Of a stretch of 36,631 nucleotides of DNA, positions 6,997 through 14,733 are shown piece after piece. This DNA is from Nitrospirota bacterium (GTDB lineage: Bacteria > Nitrospirota_A > Leptospirillia > Leptospirillales > Leptospirillaceae): contig JAJYPO010000006.1 in assembly GCA_021795275.1 (NCBI GenBank), positions 1-36,631 of the forward strand, read 5' to 3'. Below the pieces are notes generated by a model. That model made no database searches and was not told where the DNA came from. It worked only from the letters and a program-made list of their open reading frames with translations. Position 1 is the first letter of the stretch. Each line of letters begins with the position of its first letter. The position numbers were made by a program, and so were the translations under genes.

Positions 6997-7548
6997 ATGT
7001 TCAATCCATGGCACGATCTTTCCTTGGGCAGCAATGCCCCCCACGAGATTCAGGTCCTGATAGAAATTCCCGCCAGGAGCCGGGTCAAGTATGAACTGGA
7101 CAAGGAAACGGGACTCATGCGGGTCGACCGGATCCTTCACAGTGCCGTCTACTACCCGACCAATTACGGCCTGATCCCCCAGACTTACTGTGAGGACAAC
7201 GATCCTCTCGATGTCTTCGTCTTTTCCGGAGAACCCCTCCAGTCGAATGCCATCGTCCTGGTCAGGCCCGTGGGCATCATCCATATGGAGGACGGGGGAG
7301 AAAAGGACGACAAGATCGTTGCCGTCATGGTCAAGGATCCGGAATGGGGGCAGTTCCGTCATATCGAAGACCTTATCCCTCACAGGATCCGGGAGCTCAC
7401 GCAGTTCCTCAAGGATTACAAGACACTTGAGAACAAGCAGGTTGTGGTAAGCGATGTCGAGGGAAACACTGTCGCCAAAAAGTCGATCGAGGATGCCATC
7501 GCCCTTTACGGATCGAAAAAGAACCAACTCGTCAAAAAGGCCCGGTAG
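6997..7548 (+). CDS. ppa: Inorganic pyrophosphatase (family I)
   Basis: A 183-residue soluble cytoplasmic enzyme that hydrolyses pyrophosphate to phosphate and so drives biosynthetic reactions. The family signature DNDPLDV lies at residues 67-73, with its acidic residues placed to bind Mg ions. Other conserved stretches are LIEIPARSRVKYE near the N-terminus, YPTNYGLIPQT before the signature, and KDYKTLENK in the C-terminal part. Length fits prokaryotic family I enzymes (about 175). GGAGG lies close before the ATG at 6997. The ABC transporter genes begin 6 bases after its stop, so ppa probably heads that transcript. Confidence 0.96.
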   Translation: MFNPWHDLSLGSNAPHEIQVLIEIPARSRVKYELDKETGLMRVDRILHSAVYYPTNYGLIPQTYCEDNDPLDVFVFSGEPLQSNAIVLVRPVGIIHMEDGGEKDDKIVAVMVKDPEWGQFRHIEDLIPHRIRELTQFLKDYKTLENKQVVVSDVEGNTVAKKSIEDAIALYGSKKNQLVKKAR

Positions 7549-7554
7549 GATTTC

Positions 7555-8250
7555 GTGCAAGAAGACGATCGCCCCGGACTTTCGGTCCGGCTCGATGCCG
7601 TCACAAAAATCTACTTTGTTTCCGGGGAGGAGCTCCCCGCCATCCGGGGGATCACCCTGTCGATCGACAAGGGGGAGGCCCTGGCCGTGGTTGGCAGCTC
7701 CGGATCCGGCAAGTCGACCCTTCTCCACCTGTCCGGGCTCCTGGACCGCCCCACGACGGGGGCGGTCTTTTACGGGGACCGACGCGTCGATCATCTCCCG
7801 GCCTCAGATCGCGCCGTCCTTCGGAACCGTTCAGTCGGCTTCGTCTTCCAGAACTTCCAGCTGATTCCCAGGACCACAGCCATCGAAAATGTCGAAATGC
7901 CTCTTCTGTACCGGGGCGTTTCCACCAGGGAGCGCCGGGAAAGGGCCCGCGAACTCCTCGCCTCGGTAGGCATGGGAGACCGGGAGAGACATTTCTCCTC
8001 CCAGCTGTCGGGAGGACAGCAGCAGAGGGTCGCCATAGCTCGGGCCCTGGCAGCCTCTCCGGGACTTTTACTGGCCGACGAACCCACCGGAAATCTGGAC
8101 AGCCGCTCGGCCTCCTCCGTCCTGGAACTTCTCCTGGGCATCCAGGAACGCTCCCGCATGACCCTTGTTCTGGTCACACATGACGCAGAGGTAGCCCGGT
8201 TCGCCACAAGAACCGTGCGCGTCAGGGACGGTCTCCTGGAGGGATCCTGA
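7555..8250 (+). CDS. ABC transporter ATP-binding protein (LolD/MacB type)
   Basis: A 231-residue ATPase subunit. It has Walker A GSSGSGKST (47-55), the Q-loop Gln99, the signature LSGGQQQR (151-158), Walker B LLLADE (171-176), then the D-loop and the H-loop His in VTHDAE. The close fit to LolD, FtsE and MacB ATPases and the adjacent FtsX-type permease point to a mechanotransmission transporter rather than an importer. GTG at 7555 is chosen as start; AGGA overlapping the ppa stop can serve as ribosome binding site. Its stop overlaps the permease start (TGATG), so they are translationally coupled. Known relatives export macrolides, peptides or lipoproteins; the substrate here is unknown. Confidence 0.93.
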   Translation: MQEDDRPGLSVRLDAVTKIYFVSGEELPAIRGITLSIDKGEALAVVGSSGSGKSTLLHLSGLLDRPTTGAVFYGDRRVDHLPASDRAVLRNRSVGFVFQNFQLIPRTTAIENVEMPLLYRGVSTRERRERARELLASVGMGDRERHFSSQLSGGQQQRVAIARALAASPGLLLADEPTGNLDSRSASSVLELLLGIQERSRMTLVLVTHDAEVARFATRTVRVRDGLLEGS

Positions 8251-9458
8251 TGCTTCTGGTCTTTTTAGGCCTCAAGGCCCTCCTGCGGAATCCGTACCGT
8301 TCGATTCTCACATCTCTGGGAATCGTCATCGGAGTCCTGTCAGTCATCGTCCTCGTCAGCATCGGCCTCGGAGCCAAGGCATTGGTTCTCCAGAGCATCC
8401 AGAACCTTGGACCGAACCTCCTCGTCGTCATCCCCGGAAGCGTGACCGACTCGGGAGCGCAAGTGGGCGGAGGAACGGATACAACCCTGACCGTCGACGA
8501 TGCCCAGGCGATCCGGGAAGACTGTCCCGATGTCTGGAACGCCTCAGGAGCCCTCCGGACTGCGGCCCAGGTCCAGTCTCCTCAATCCAACTGGTCCACG
8601 GTCATCCTCGGGGCTGAACCGAACTATCTGCCCGTTCGGGACTGGCACCTGGCCCATGGCGGTTTTTTTGGTCCCGAGGAAGAAGCCTCTGCAGCGCGGG
8701 TCGCGGTTTTGGGTCGTCTCGTCGCATCCCGTCTCTTCGGCCTTTCAAATCCGGTCGGGAAATTCATACAGATCAACCATTCCCCCTTCCGGGTGATCGG
8801 GATCCTCTCTTCAAAGGGCCAGTCACCGATGGGGATGAACCAGGATGACATGGTGGTCATTCCCCTCTCCACCCTCCAGAGCCAGATCATGGGAGTCACT
8901 TATGTCGGCGTGATTCTGGCGGCAGCAGGAAGTCCTGACAGGGTTGACGACGCCAAGCGCGAAATCCGTGATCTTCTAAGGCTCCGGCACCACATTCCTC
9001 CGGGCGGGCGGCCGGACTTCGACATCCAGGCCCTTTCGGACATTGCGAGGACGGCCAACCGCCTCTCCCTCATCCTGACAGTTCTGCTGGCCCTCATCGC
9101 CTCCATTTCCCTGTTTGTCGGAGGGATCGGCATCCTGAACATCATGCTCGTCTCCGTACGGGAACGGACCCGCGAAATCGGGATAAGGATGGCGATCGGG
9201 GCCCGGCCCCGGGATATCCTCCTGCAGTTTCTGACGGAAAGTGCTGCTCTGTCGTTTTTTGGCGGACTGGCGGGCGGGGTTTTCGGGATCCTGTCGATCC
9301 TGGCCATCCGCTCCTTTCTCGGCTGGCCCGCCCCCATCCCCTGGGAGGGATCCCTGTTGACAGTTGCGGGGGCCACCATTCTCGGAATACTCTTCGGGCT
9401 CTACCCGGCGTGGAGGGCCTCCAGACTCGACCCTATGGAAGCGCTAAGATATGAATGA
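8250..9458 (+). CDS. MacB/FtsX-type ABC permease
   Basis: A 402-residue inner-membrane protein with the MacB-type layout. One transmembrane segment lies near residues 18-42, then a large periplasmic MacB_PCD domain (about 45-245), then three C-terminal transmembrane helices forming the FtsX domain. The conserved GGIGILNIMLVSVRERTREIGIRMAIGA stretch (given here only as landmark, near 290-317) contains the coupling helix motif EIGIRMAIGA. MacB itself has its ATPase fused; here it is separate. Partner of the ATPase upstream and of the adaptor downstream. No lipoprotein-release signature is seen, and the neighbouring adaptor argues for a MacAB-like exporter. Confidence 0.92.
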   Translation: MLLVFLGLKALLRNPYRSILTSLGIVIGVLSVIVLVSIGLGAKALVLQSIQNLGPNLLVVIPGSVTDSGAQVGGGTDTTLTVDDAQAIREDCPDVWNASGALRTAAQVQSPQSNWSTVILGAEPNYLPVRDWHLAHGGFFGPEEEASAARVAVLGRLVASRLFGLSNPVGKFIQINHSPFRVIGILSSKGQSPMGMNQDDMVVIPLSTLQSQIMGVTYVGVILAAAGSPDRVDDAKREIRDLLRLRHHIPPGGRPDFDIQALSDIARTANRLSLILTVLLALIASISLFVGGIGILNIMLVSVRERTREIGIRMAIGARPRDILLQFLTESAALSFFGGLAGGVFGILSILAIRSFLGWPAPIPWEGSLLTVAGATILGILFGLYPAWRASRLDPMEALRYE

Positions 9459-9487
9459 CATAACACACACAGAGAGGGCGACTTCGG

Positions 9488-9493
9488 TATAAT
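9488..9493 (+). promoter_or_regulatory. Possible internal -10 box before the adaptor gene
   Basis: A perfect TATAAT lies between permease and adaptor genes, 61 bases before the TTG start, but without a recognisable -35. It could give the adaptor its own transcript. Confidence 0.25.
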
Positions 9494-9554
9494 CAGGACT
9501 GAAGGCCCCGTCCCTTCATCGGGTCAAACCTTGTAAGGCCTGGAGAATGAACGC

Positions 9555-10703
9555 TTGAGAAGATTTTTCAAAAATCCGAAGAATCTTGCAATCCTTTTCC
9601 TGACCCTCTTCGGGGCAGGGTTTCTCTTTTTCCACTTCAGGAAAACCGCTCCGGCCTCCCCCCCCTTCATCACCCGGACCATCCACCTGGGAACCCTCCA
9701 CCGGACCGTGACAGCCACAGGTCGCCTCAAGGCTCTCAAGACGGTCCATGTGGGAACCCAGGTCAGCGGCATCATCACCCGCATCAATGTCGACTTCAAC
9801 TCCCGTGTCCGTGACGGTGAGATCCTGGCCCAGATCGACCCCGCCATCTACCGGGCCCAGGTCTCCCAGGCCGAATCGAATCTTGCAAAGATGGAGACAA
9901 AGATCTCCCTGGACCGGATCCAGATGACCCGGGACAAGGACCTGCTCGACCATCACATTATTGCGCGAAGCACATTCGACACCGACCAGGCCCAGCTCCT
10001 GATGGACCTTGCGACCCGGAAACAGCTCGAAGCGGCATTAAAGCTTGCCAAAACCGACCTGTCTTACACAACGATCCGGTCCCCCATCGACGGAGTGGTG
10101 ATTGCCCGCAAGGTCCAGATCGGGCAAACCGTCACCTCCGCCTTCAAGACACCCCGCCTCTTCACCATCGCCCATGACCTCCGGGAGATGCGCCTGGACA
10201 CCCGGGTCTCCGAAGCGGACATCGGGGCGGTCGCGCCCGGACAGGCGGTGTCGTTTCGGGTTCCAGCCTACCCCGACCGGATCTTTCACGGATCGGTCAC
10301 CGTCGTCCGGGACCACCCGCGGACCGTGTCCCATGTCGTGACCTACGATGTCCTCTCCACCGTCCCGAATCCCGACAAGCTTCTGAAACCGGGGATGACA
10401 GCCATGGTCACCATCCACACGGGAGTTGTGCCCAATGCCCTTCTCGTTCCGAACGGGGCCTTTGTCTACCGGCCTCCCCGAAAATTCCTCCCGGACCAAT
10501 CCTTGCTCCGGAAGAAAAACACCAATTTCGTCTTTCTTTTGAAAGAATCTGCCGGACAGTGGAGGGTTGTCCCGGTTCCGGTAAAGATCGGCCCGACAGA
10601 CGGTCTTCTATCAATGGTTACCGGAAATCTTTCGGAGGGCGAACGGGTCATTGTCCGGGATCGTGGAGCCCGCGGCCACGCGGGCCAAGGTCTCTTTCCC
10701 TGA
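9555..10703 (+). CDS. Periplasmic adaptor (membrane fusion) protein, MacA-like
   Basis: A 382-residue HlyD/RND-type adaptor. One N-terminal transmembrane anchor (about 10-30) is followed by a first beta segment, then the split lipoyl domain (VGTQVSGIITRINVDFNSRV and the later TTIRSPIDGVVIARKVQIGQ half) around a coiled-coil hairpin (about 100-165), then beta-barrel and membrane-proximal domains. It would bridge the MacB-like permease to an outer-membrane channel. The start codon is TTG at 9555 with GGAGA 10 bases upstream; an ATG at 9547 is out of frame and stops at once. No TolC-like channel gene is in the window, so the complex must borrow one from elsewhere. Confidence 0.92.
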   Translation: MRRFFKNPKNLAILFLTLFGAGFLFFHFRKTAPASPPFITRTIHLGTLHRTVTATGRLKALKTVHVGTQVSGIITRINVDFNSRVRDGEILAQIDPAIYRAQVSQAESNLAKMETKISLDRIQMTRDKDLLDHHIIARSTFDTDQAQLLMDLATRKQLEAALKLAKTDLSYTTIRSPIDGVVIARKVQIGQTVTSAFKTPRLFTIAHDLREMRLDTRVSEADIGAVAPGQAVSFRVPAYPDRIFHGSVTVVRDHPRTVSHVVTYDVLSTVPNPDKLLKPGMTAMVTIHTGVVPNALLVPNGAFVYRPPRKFLPDQSLLRKKNTNFVFLLKESAGQWRVVPVPVKIGPTDGLLSMVTGNLSEGERVIVRDRGARGHAGQGLFP

Positions 10704-10737
10704 CAGGACGAACAATACGGAATGAGGACAGGAGGAG

Positions 10738-11319
10738 TTATTTTCCCTTGAAGGCAAGGATTTCGCGCTGACGCAGAACAAGGTACTGAAGGAGAGACTC
10801 CCGCATTTCCCCTTCAAGACCGCTCCAAAGCCCTGTCACGGCAAAGCCTCCGCCTGGAGAGGTTTCCATGTCTATGTCCCAGGGACCACAATGGACGATG
10901 GACAGGTCGCAATCGATTTCGCAGAGAGGGAGTGTGGGGAGCTCGAGAATCAGACCGCCCTTGACCCCGGTCTCAAAGGGCTCCGTCGCATAGAAAGTCA
11001 GCGCCCCTTCCGAAATCCTGACGGGGACGACTCGGGGAAGACGAAGGGCCTCCCCCCGGGAGAGGCGGTCGAGGCTGTCAAGGATGCGGCCCATGCGAAG
11101 GTCGAGGGATTGATAGAGACCCACCCACGGGATCTCCGACTCGGGAAGGGTTGCCCCCCGGGGAAAGGCGATCAGGGGCCGGCGACGGCGAGAAAACGGC
11201 TGGTTTGCTGAAGAGGCCGGAATTCCGGGAAGAAAAAGAAGAGGAAGTCGATCATCGACGTTAAGGGAAGGATGAAAGGACTCTCTGGAACTTCCGCCCC
11301 CGTTCACCGTTCCGACCAT
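10738..11319 (-). CDS. Uncharacterised protein with a PilZ-like C-terminal half
   Basis: A 193-residue soluble protein. Residues from about 65 on read like the beta-barrel domain of PilZ proteins: LRLPRVVPVRI, then alternating beta strands, and the closing amphipathic helix ESLLQYLVLRQREIL that ends many PilZ domains with a QRE motif. The classic c-di-GMP motifs RxxxR and (D/N)xSxxG are degenerate or absent (CDLSIVHCG is the nearest), so it may not bind c-di-GMP. The first 60 residues look disordered. It is the third gene of a minus-strand operon with two other unknown proteins, 24 bases behind the previous one. The domain call is tentative. Confidence 0.6.
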   Translation of the reverse strand: MVGTVNGGGSSRESFHPSLNVDDRLPLLFLPGIPASSANQPFSRRRRPLIAFPRGATLPESEIPWVGLYQSLDLRMGRILDSLDRLSRGEALRLPRVVPVRISEGALTFYATEPFETGVKGGLILELPTLPLCEIDCDLSIVHCGPWDIDMETSPGGGFAVTGLWSGLEGEMRESLLQYLVLRQREILAFKGK

Positions 11320-11343
11320 CCTGGAGAATGAAAACGGAAAATC

Positions 11344-11553
11344 TCAGGCAAAAAAATCCACCTTATGACCCGTTTCGGACCTGGTCCGCTCCTCTCTTTG
11401 AGCCTCCTGCTCATGGACTCTGGATCGTTCCTCTTCACGGCGCTGGTTATCTTCCGTTCTTTTGGCCGCGACCCTTTCGGCAGATCTGTTTTGAGGTTCG
11501 GAGCGTCCCACCGGCTGGTCAAGGTTCGTGACGTCGTTCACTCCAAAGGCCAT
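11344..11553 (-). CDS. Small charged uncharacterised protein
   Basis: A 69-residue protein, very rich in Arg and Glu from residue 20 to 60 (for example EEERSRVHEQEAQREERTR), likely a single charged helix, and ending in GHKVDFFA. GGAG lies 6 bases before the ATG at 11553, which is preferred to the ATG at 11565. It sits between two unknown genes with gaps of 26 and 24 bases, so it is surely co-transcribed if real. I do not recognise a family. The spacing and the ribosome binding site make a real gene likely. Confidence 0.6.
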   Translation of the reverse strand: MAFGVNDVTNLDQPVGRSEPQNRSAERVAAKRTEDNQRREEERSRVHEQEAQREERTRSETGHKVDFFA

Positions 11554-11579
11554 TCTTGTCTCCAAAGTCCCGTCCGGGG

Positions 11580-12047
11580 TCAGACGGTCTGATTGACTTT
11601 CATCCCCTGGAACATCATATACGCTTCCCTCGCGGCCATGCGACTTTCCTCATAGGCCCCGACACGAAGCCCCGAGACACTGATTCCATCCTGTACGGGC
11701 GTTTCGGGAGGGGGAAGTGTGGCTCCCTGCCAATGGTTGTCAACTTTTTTTGATCCGTCGTTTAGGTCGGTCTGGTGGACGACAACATCGGTGACGATGC
11801 TTCGACCCATAGGCTGGGAGTAAACCGAAACAACAGCAGGAAGGGATCCCACGGTATCGATTCCCGCGAGAACCCTTGAAACGACCCCCGTGTCGGAGAA
11901 ATTGTCCTGGGGGCGAGCGGAGGCCGGATGAAAACCGGAACCGGAAACCGGGGAGGCCGCAGGCATGACAGTGCTCTCAGAAAGGAGCATCTGCCCTCTT
12001 CCCGACAACCCTTCTATTCCATGGCTTCCCAATGTCTGGACACTCAT
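11580..12047 (-). CDS. Uncharacterised protein, first gene of a three-gene operon
   Basis: A 155-residue protein without signal peptide or transmembrane segment. The first 50 residues are rich in Ser, Gly and Pro and look disordered. The middle contains a plausible beta-rich segment (VVSVYSQPMGRSIVTDVVVHQ). The C-terminus ESRMAAREAYMMFQGMKVNQTV forms an amphipathic helix. GGGGGA upstream of the ATG at 12047 can act as ribosome binding site, and a clear promoter lies about 60 bases upstream. I recognise no family. The PilZ-like protein in the same operon hints at a surface or motility role, but that is speculation. Confidence 0.6.
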   Translation of the reverse strand: MSVQTLGSHGIEGLSGRGQMLLSESTVMPAASPVSGSGFHPASARPQDNFSDTGVVSRVLAGIDTVGSLPAVVSVYSQPMGRSIVTDVVVHQTDLNDGSKKVDNHWQGATLPPPETPVQDGISVSGLRVGAYEESRMAAREAYMMFQGMKVNQTV

Positions 12048-12105
12048 CCGGATTCCCCCGGCAGTTGATCAATCAGACGATGCTCCCACGGATTTCCACG
12101 CTTTT

Positions 12106-12133
12106 ATTTTACCACCATAATCCGGGAGGTCAA
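12106..12133 (-). promoter_or_regulatory. Sigma70-type promoter of the three-gene unknown operon
   Basis: On the minus strand TTGACC (12133-12128) and TAAAAT (12111-12106) are separated by 16 bases. Transcription would start near 12099 and leave a leader of about 50 bases before the ATG at 12047. The IS1380 element ends 7 bases upstream of the -35 box, so anything that lay further upstream has been replaced by IS sequence. Confidence 0.6.
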
Positions 12134-12140
12134 GAAGATA

Positions 12141-12153
12141 CCCCTGATTCCGA
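12141..12153. repeat. Left terminal inverted repeat of the IS1380 element
   Basis: Thirteen bases, CCCCTGATTCCGA, exactly complementary to 13867-13879. It lies downstream of the transposase gene. Confidence 0.7.
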
Positions 12154-12437
12154 TTTAGAAATGACTCCACACCCCATGGCCGGTTTTTCGAGGGGATTTT
12201 TAAGAAATCAGACCCGTTCCCGCCTGCTCAGATCATTCCTGGGCTTTTTACACCAAAGACAACCGCCTGTCCTGAGATCCGCCAAGGCGTCCGATCGAGG
12301 ATGTGGCGAATTTCTGACCTTTTGAATCGAGGACTGTCAAAGAGATCGGGATCATTTCTCCTGAACCCAGGACTCTCGCACCTCTCCGGCTCTTTATGCC
12401 GGCGCTCCTTCTTGTCTTCTTCGTCCGTCCTTTTCTG

Positions 12438-13760
12438 TCAGGCCGAACAGAAGAGCGCATCGCATTGCCCCCGGATCTGGGTGAGGAAGTCGAGCGATTC
12501 CCGGGAAACAGCCAGTTTGAGAACAAGAGACCGGGCATGCCGGACGATCCGTCCCGCCAGGGAAAAGAGTCTCCATCGGACGGTGCGGAGCGTCCATGTC
12601 CGGCAGAAGGCCGGAAGAAGATCCCGCTTGAAGCCGACGAAGAGGTTGTACGCCAGAACTCCGATCCGGAAGAAGACGGCGTTTGCGTAAAGATCTCCGG
12701 TGGGCATGTACCCGACCCCCACGTCATTCTTCAATCCCTTGAAAAAATTCTCGAACGCTCCTCTCTGCTGGTGCCATTCGAGAACCCGGGAGGCGCTCCA
12801 TTCCAGCCCAAAATTGGTCGCCACAACCCAATAACGCCAGGAGACCATGAGCGCCCCGATCGGGGTGGAACGGTCCCGCACCCGCTTCACCAGAAGACGG
12901 AAGGCTTGGGGGGTTCCGGTCATCGTGTGCACGGTTTCCGCCACCTCGACCACCTCCCCCGACGCCCCGGGAAAGGGCGTCCAGTCTTTTTCGTCGATCC
13001 GGTCGATCAGGGACAGCACGGCGCTGTTCTTGTCCGCCGTGATCGTCCAGGCCACCCCGTCCTCCTCCAGGGCGTTGATCAGCTCCGCCTGGTAGGAGGC
13101 GCTGTCCGCCCGGACCCGGGCGATCCTCTTTCCGGATTCTTCGACCAGCGCCTTGGCCCGCCGATAGACAGGAAGATGCCCCACCGCCGGAGAGACATTC
13201 CCCTCCCGGAATTCGTCGTCCACAAAGAGTCCGTTCTCGTACAGGGCCGCCATCATCGGCATGTACCCCTTCTCCTTGACATACGAATATCGGGCCTGTG
13301 CTTTGCCGGACAAGATGAAGCTCGCATCGAGATCCAGGGTATAGTCCTTCACCCCGTCCCGGGACAGGAGCTCCCGGGTGATCTCGTCCCGGACCGTCCC
13401 CAGTCCGACCAGACCGGGCTGTTTCTTCTCTGGATCTCCCATGCGACGAAGCCACTGGCCCACCGTATCCTCATCCGGAACCTCTTTCAAACCCAGAAGC
13501 TCCATCAACTCCTTTTCCCGCTCAAGCCCTCGAAGATCCGACAGGGTCTGCCCCCCCAGGGTCAGAAGAGTGATCAACGCCTGCACAAAGATGTCTGGCC
13601 CAAATCCACGGTTGCTTCCCGGAGCCGGCAGATGCCTGTTCACCCGCTCCTCGAGCCGCATCCCCTTTAAATACTCGCCAAAAGACAGAAATCCTCCCTG
13701 CCCCGTGAGCGGTTCGTCGGTCTGTTCCAGCTTGATTCTCGTGACCTCGTTTCGTACCAT
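12438..13760 (-). CDS. IS1380-family transposase (DDE type)
   Basis: A 440-residue DDE transposase. The N-terminus has LEQTDEPLTGQGG, a hallmark of the family. Catalytic acids can be placed at D145 in LDLDASF, D219 in VRADSAS and E337 in RGAFENFFKGLKND. The ATG at 13760 is preferred because GGAGGAGGG lies 8 bases upstream and the family starts near here; an in-frame ATG at 13817 would place the start inside the promoter region. The frame is intact, so the enzyme is probably active. It is transcribed away from pgl on the same strand, so read-through from pgl is also possible. Confidence 0.93.
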   Translation of the reverse strand: MVRNEVTRIKLEQTDEPLTGQGGFLSFGEYLKGMRLEERVNRHLPAPGSNRGFGPDIFVQALITLLTLGGQTLSDLRGLEREKELMELLGLKEVPDEDTVGQWLRRMGDPEKKQPGLVGLGTVRDEITRELLSRDGVKDYTLDLDASFILSGKAQARYSYVKEKGYMPMMAALYENGLFVDDEFREGNVSPAVGHLPVYRRAKALVEESGKRIARVRADSASYQAELINALEEDGVAWTITADKNSAVLSLIDRIDEKDWTPFPGASGEVVEVAETVHTMTGTPQAFRLLVKRVRDRSTPIGALMVSWRYWVVATNFGLEWSASRVLEWHQQRGAFENFFKGLKNDVGVGYMPTGDLYANAVFFRIGVLAYNLFVGFKRDLLPAFCRTWTLRTVRWRLFSLAGRIVRHARSLVLKLAVSRESLDFLTQIRGQCDALFCSA

Positions 13761-13790
13761 AACTCTGGCCCTCCTCCTGTTTGTGGTTTT

Positions 13791-13818
13791 CACCTCGTAG
13801 GTGAGATTATACCTCACC
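13791..13818 (-). promoter_or_regulatory. Transposase promoter: TATAAT inside an operator-like palindrome
   Basis: On the minus strand a perfect TATAAT (13811-13806) lies in the centre of the perfect inverted repeat GGTGAG-N7-CTCACC (13800-13818). A second, overlapping inverted repeat CACCT-N3-AGGTG spans 13791-13803. A protein bound here would block the -10 box. The -35 is weak (TTTCCT, 18-base spacing). The transposase start is 46 bases downstream of the -10. Confidence 0.5.
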
Positions 13819-13861
13819 GAAAATCCAACAGGAAAGAGGGCTTATTTATTTTTTTAGCGCC

Positions 13862-14716
13862 TTATCTCGGAATCAGGGGAGGGAATGCTGATTCAGGAGC
13901 GGGAGGGCCTTCTTCCATCCGGACATCGGCCCATTGGCTGATCCCTTGGGGGCAGGCCTCCTGGTCGATCCAGAATTCGGAGGGGTGCAGACGCACTTCC
14001 GCCTCCTTCAGGACCCACTGGGTGGGCAGATTGCCTTGAGGGTTGAGGACGGTGGCAAGAATGTCGTGTTTTTCCTTCCCTGTCACAAGGAAAATTCTTG
14101 TCCCTGCTTCGGCCAGTGTCCGGTAGGACAGGGAAATCCTGGCGATTCTCCCGGGAACTGGGGGGACGGCAAGAACCACCCGATGCCGGTCTTCTTCCGG
14201 AGACGTTCCCGGAAAGAGGCTGGCCGTGTGTCCGTCGGGTCCGACCCCGAGAAGGGCGATATCCAGGGCAGGTGGGTGAGGGAGAGGAGTCCCAAGAGCC
14301 TCCGCGAGAACCTTTTCGTATCTGAGGGCTTCCCGTTCAGGGTGGGGATTTTCCCCCTGGATTCTGAAAACGGATTTCTCCTGAATTTTTCCAGGAATAA
14401 GGAGAGTCTCCCGCGCCATCCTGTAATTGCTCTGGTCGCTCTCAGGAGGAACGCACCGTTCGTCGGAAAAAAACCAGCGAATCCGGGATTTGGTCTCCTC
14501 GGGCCAGGAGGCTATCTTTTTTGACACGGCCCTGAAAAACGGGATAGGGGTCTTGCCTCCCGAGAGGCCGATCGAGACGACACTCTTTTTGACGAGAAGC
14601 CCCTCGACTCTCTCGAGAAAGCTGTCCGCTCCTTTTTCAGTCCAGGCGGATAGGGAGGGGAATACACGAACGAGAACGGTAGGAGAAGCATCTTCGAGCT
14701 CGGTGAGTCGGGTCAT
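13862..14716 (-). CDS. pgl: 6-phosphogluconolactonase (DevB type)
   Basis: A 284-residue cytoplasmic enzyme that hydrolyses 6-phosphogluconolactone in the oxidative pentose phosphate pathway. The family motifs FFSDERCVPPESDQSNYRMA (about 96-115) and LLGVGPDGHTASLFPGT (about 165-181) are complete, and an early SGGKTP loop binds phosphate. The protein is longer than usual (about 230-260) because of a C-terminal tail after the normal last helix (SEFWIDQEACPQG). Its last four or five codons and the stop come from the right inverted repeat of the IS1380 element, so the original C-terminus has been replaced. The catalytic part is untouched. It lies 17 bases behind glk, and the two form an operon for glucose 6-phosphate formation and use. 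Confidence 0.93.
   Translation of the reverse strand: MTRLTELEDASPTVLVRVFPSLSAWTEKGADSFLERVEGLLVKKSVVSIGLSGGKTPIPFFRAVSKKIASWPEETKSRIRWFFSDERCVPPESDQSNYRMARETLLIPGKIQEKSVFRIQGENPHPEREALRYEKVLAEALGTPLPHPPALDIALLGVGPDGHTASLFPGTSPEEDRHRVVLAVPPVPGRIARISLSYRTLAEAGTRIFLVTGKEKHDILATVLNPQGNLPTQWVLKEAEVRLHPSEFWIDQEACPQGISQWADVRMEEGPPAPESAFPPLIPR
13867..13879. repeat. Right terminal inverted repeat of the IS1380 element
   Basis: TCGGAATCAGGGG, the exact reverse complement of the left repeat. It encodes the last sense codons of pgl; the pgl stop (TAA) lies just inside the element. Confidence 0.7.
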
Positions 14717-14733
14717 CGGAATCTCCCTCGATT

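Larger units (their letters stand above)
12141..13879. mobile_element. IS1380-family insertion sequence with 13-bp terminal inverted repeats
   Basis: An element of about 1.74 kb. CCCCTGATTCCGA at 12141-12153 is matched exactly by its reverse complement at 13867-13879, bracketing a full-length IS1380-type transposase on the minus strand. Ends beginning with CC are usual in this family. The 4 bases outside are GATA on the left and AGGG on the right, so no target duplication is visible; the element may have recombined, or the true tips differ by a base or two. About 280 bases between the left repeat and the transposase stop hold no gene that I can support. The right repeat reads into the 3' end of pgl. 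Confidence 0.75.

Noticed and set aside
6958..7794. Minus-strand open frame opposite ppa
   Set aside because: Antisense shadow; Asp/Gly/Leu-rich without family signatures.
12032..12325. Plus-strand open frame of 97 codons at the left end of the IS
   Set aside because: It spans the promoter region of the opposite operon and the IS end, with no recognisable domain and no good ribosome binding site.
12396..13670. Long plus-strand open frame opposite the IS1380 transposase
   Set aside because: Proline- and arginine-rich composition typical of the antisense of a coding gene with high GC at third positions; the transposase on the other strand is clearly real.
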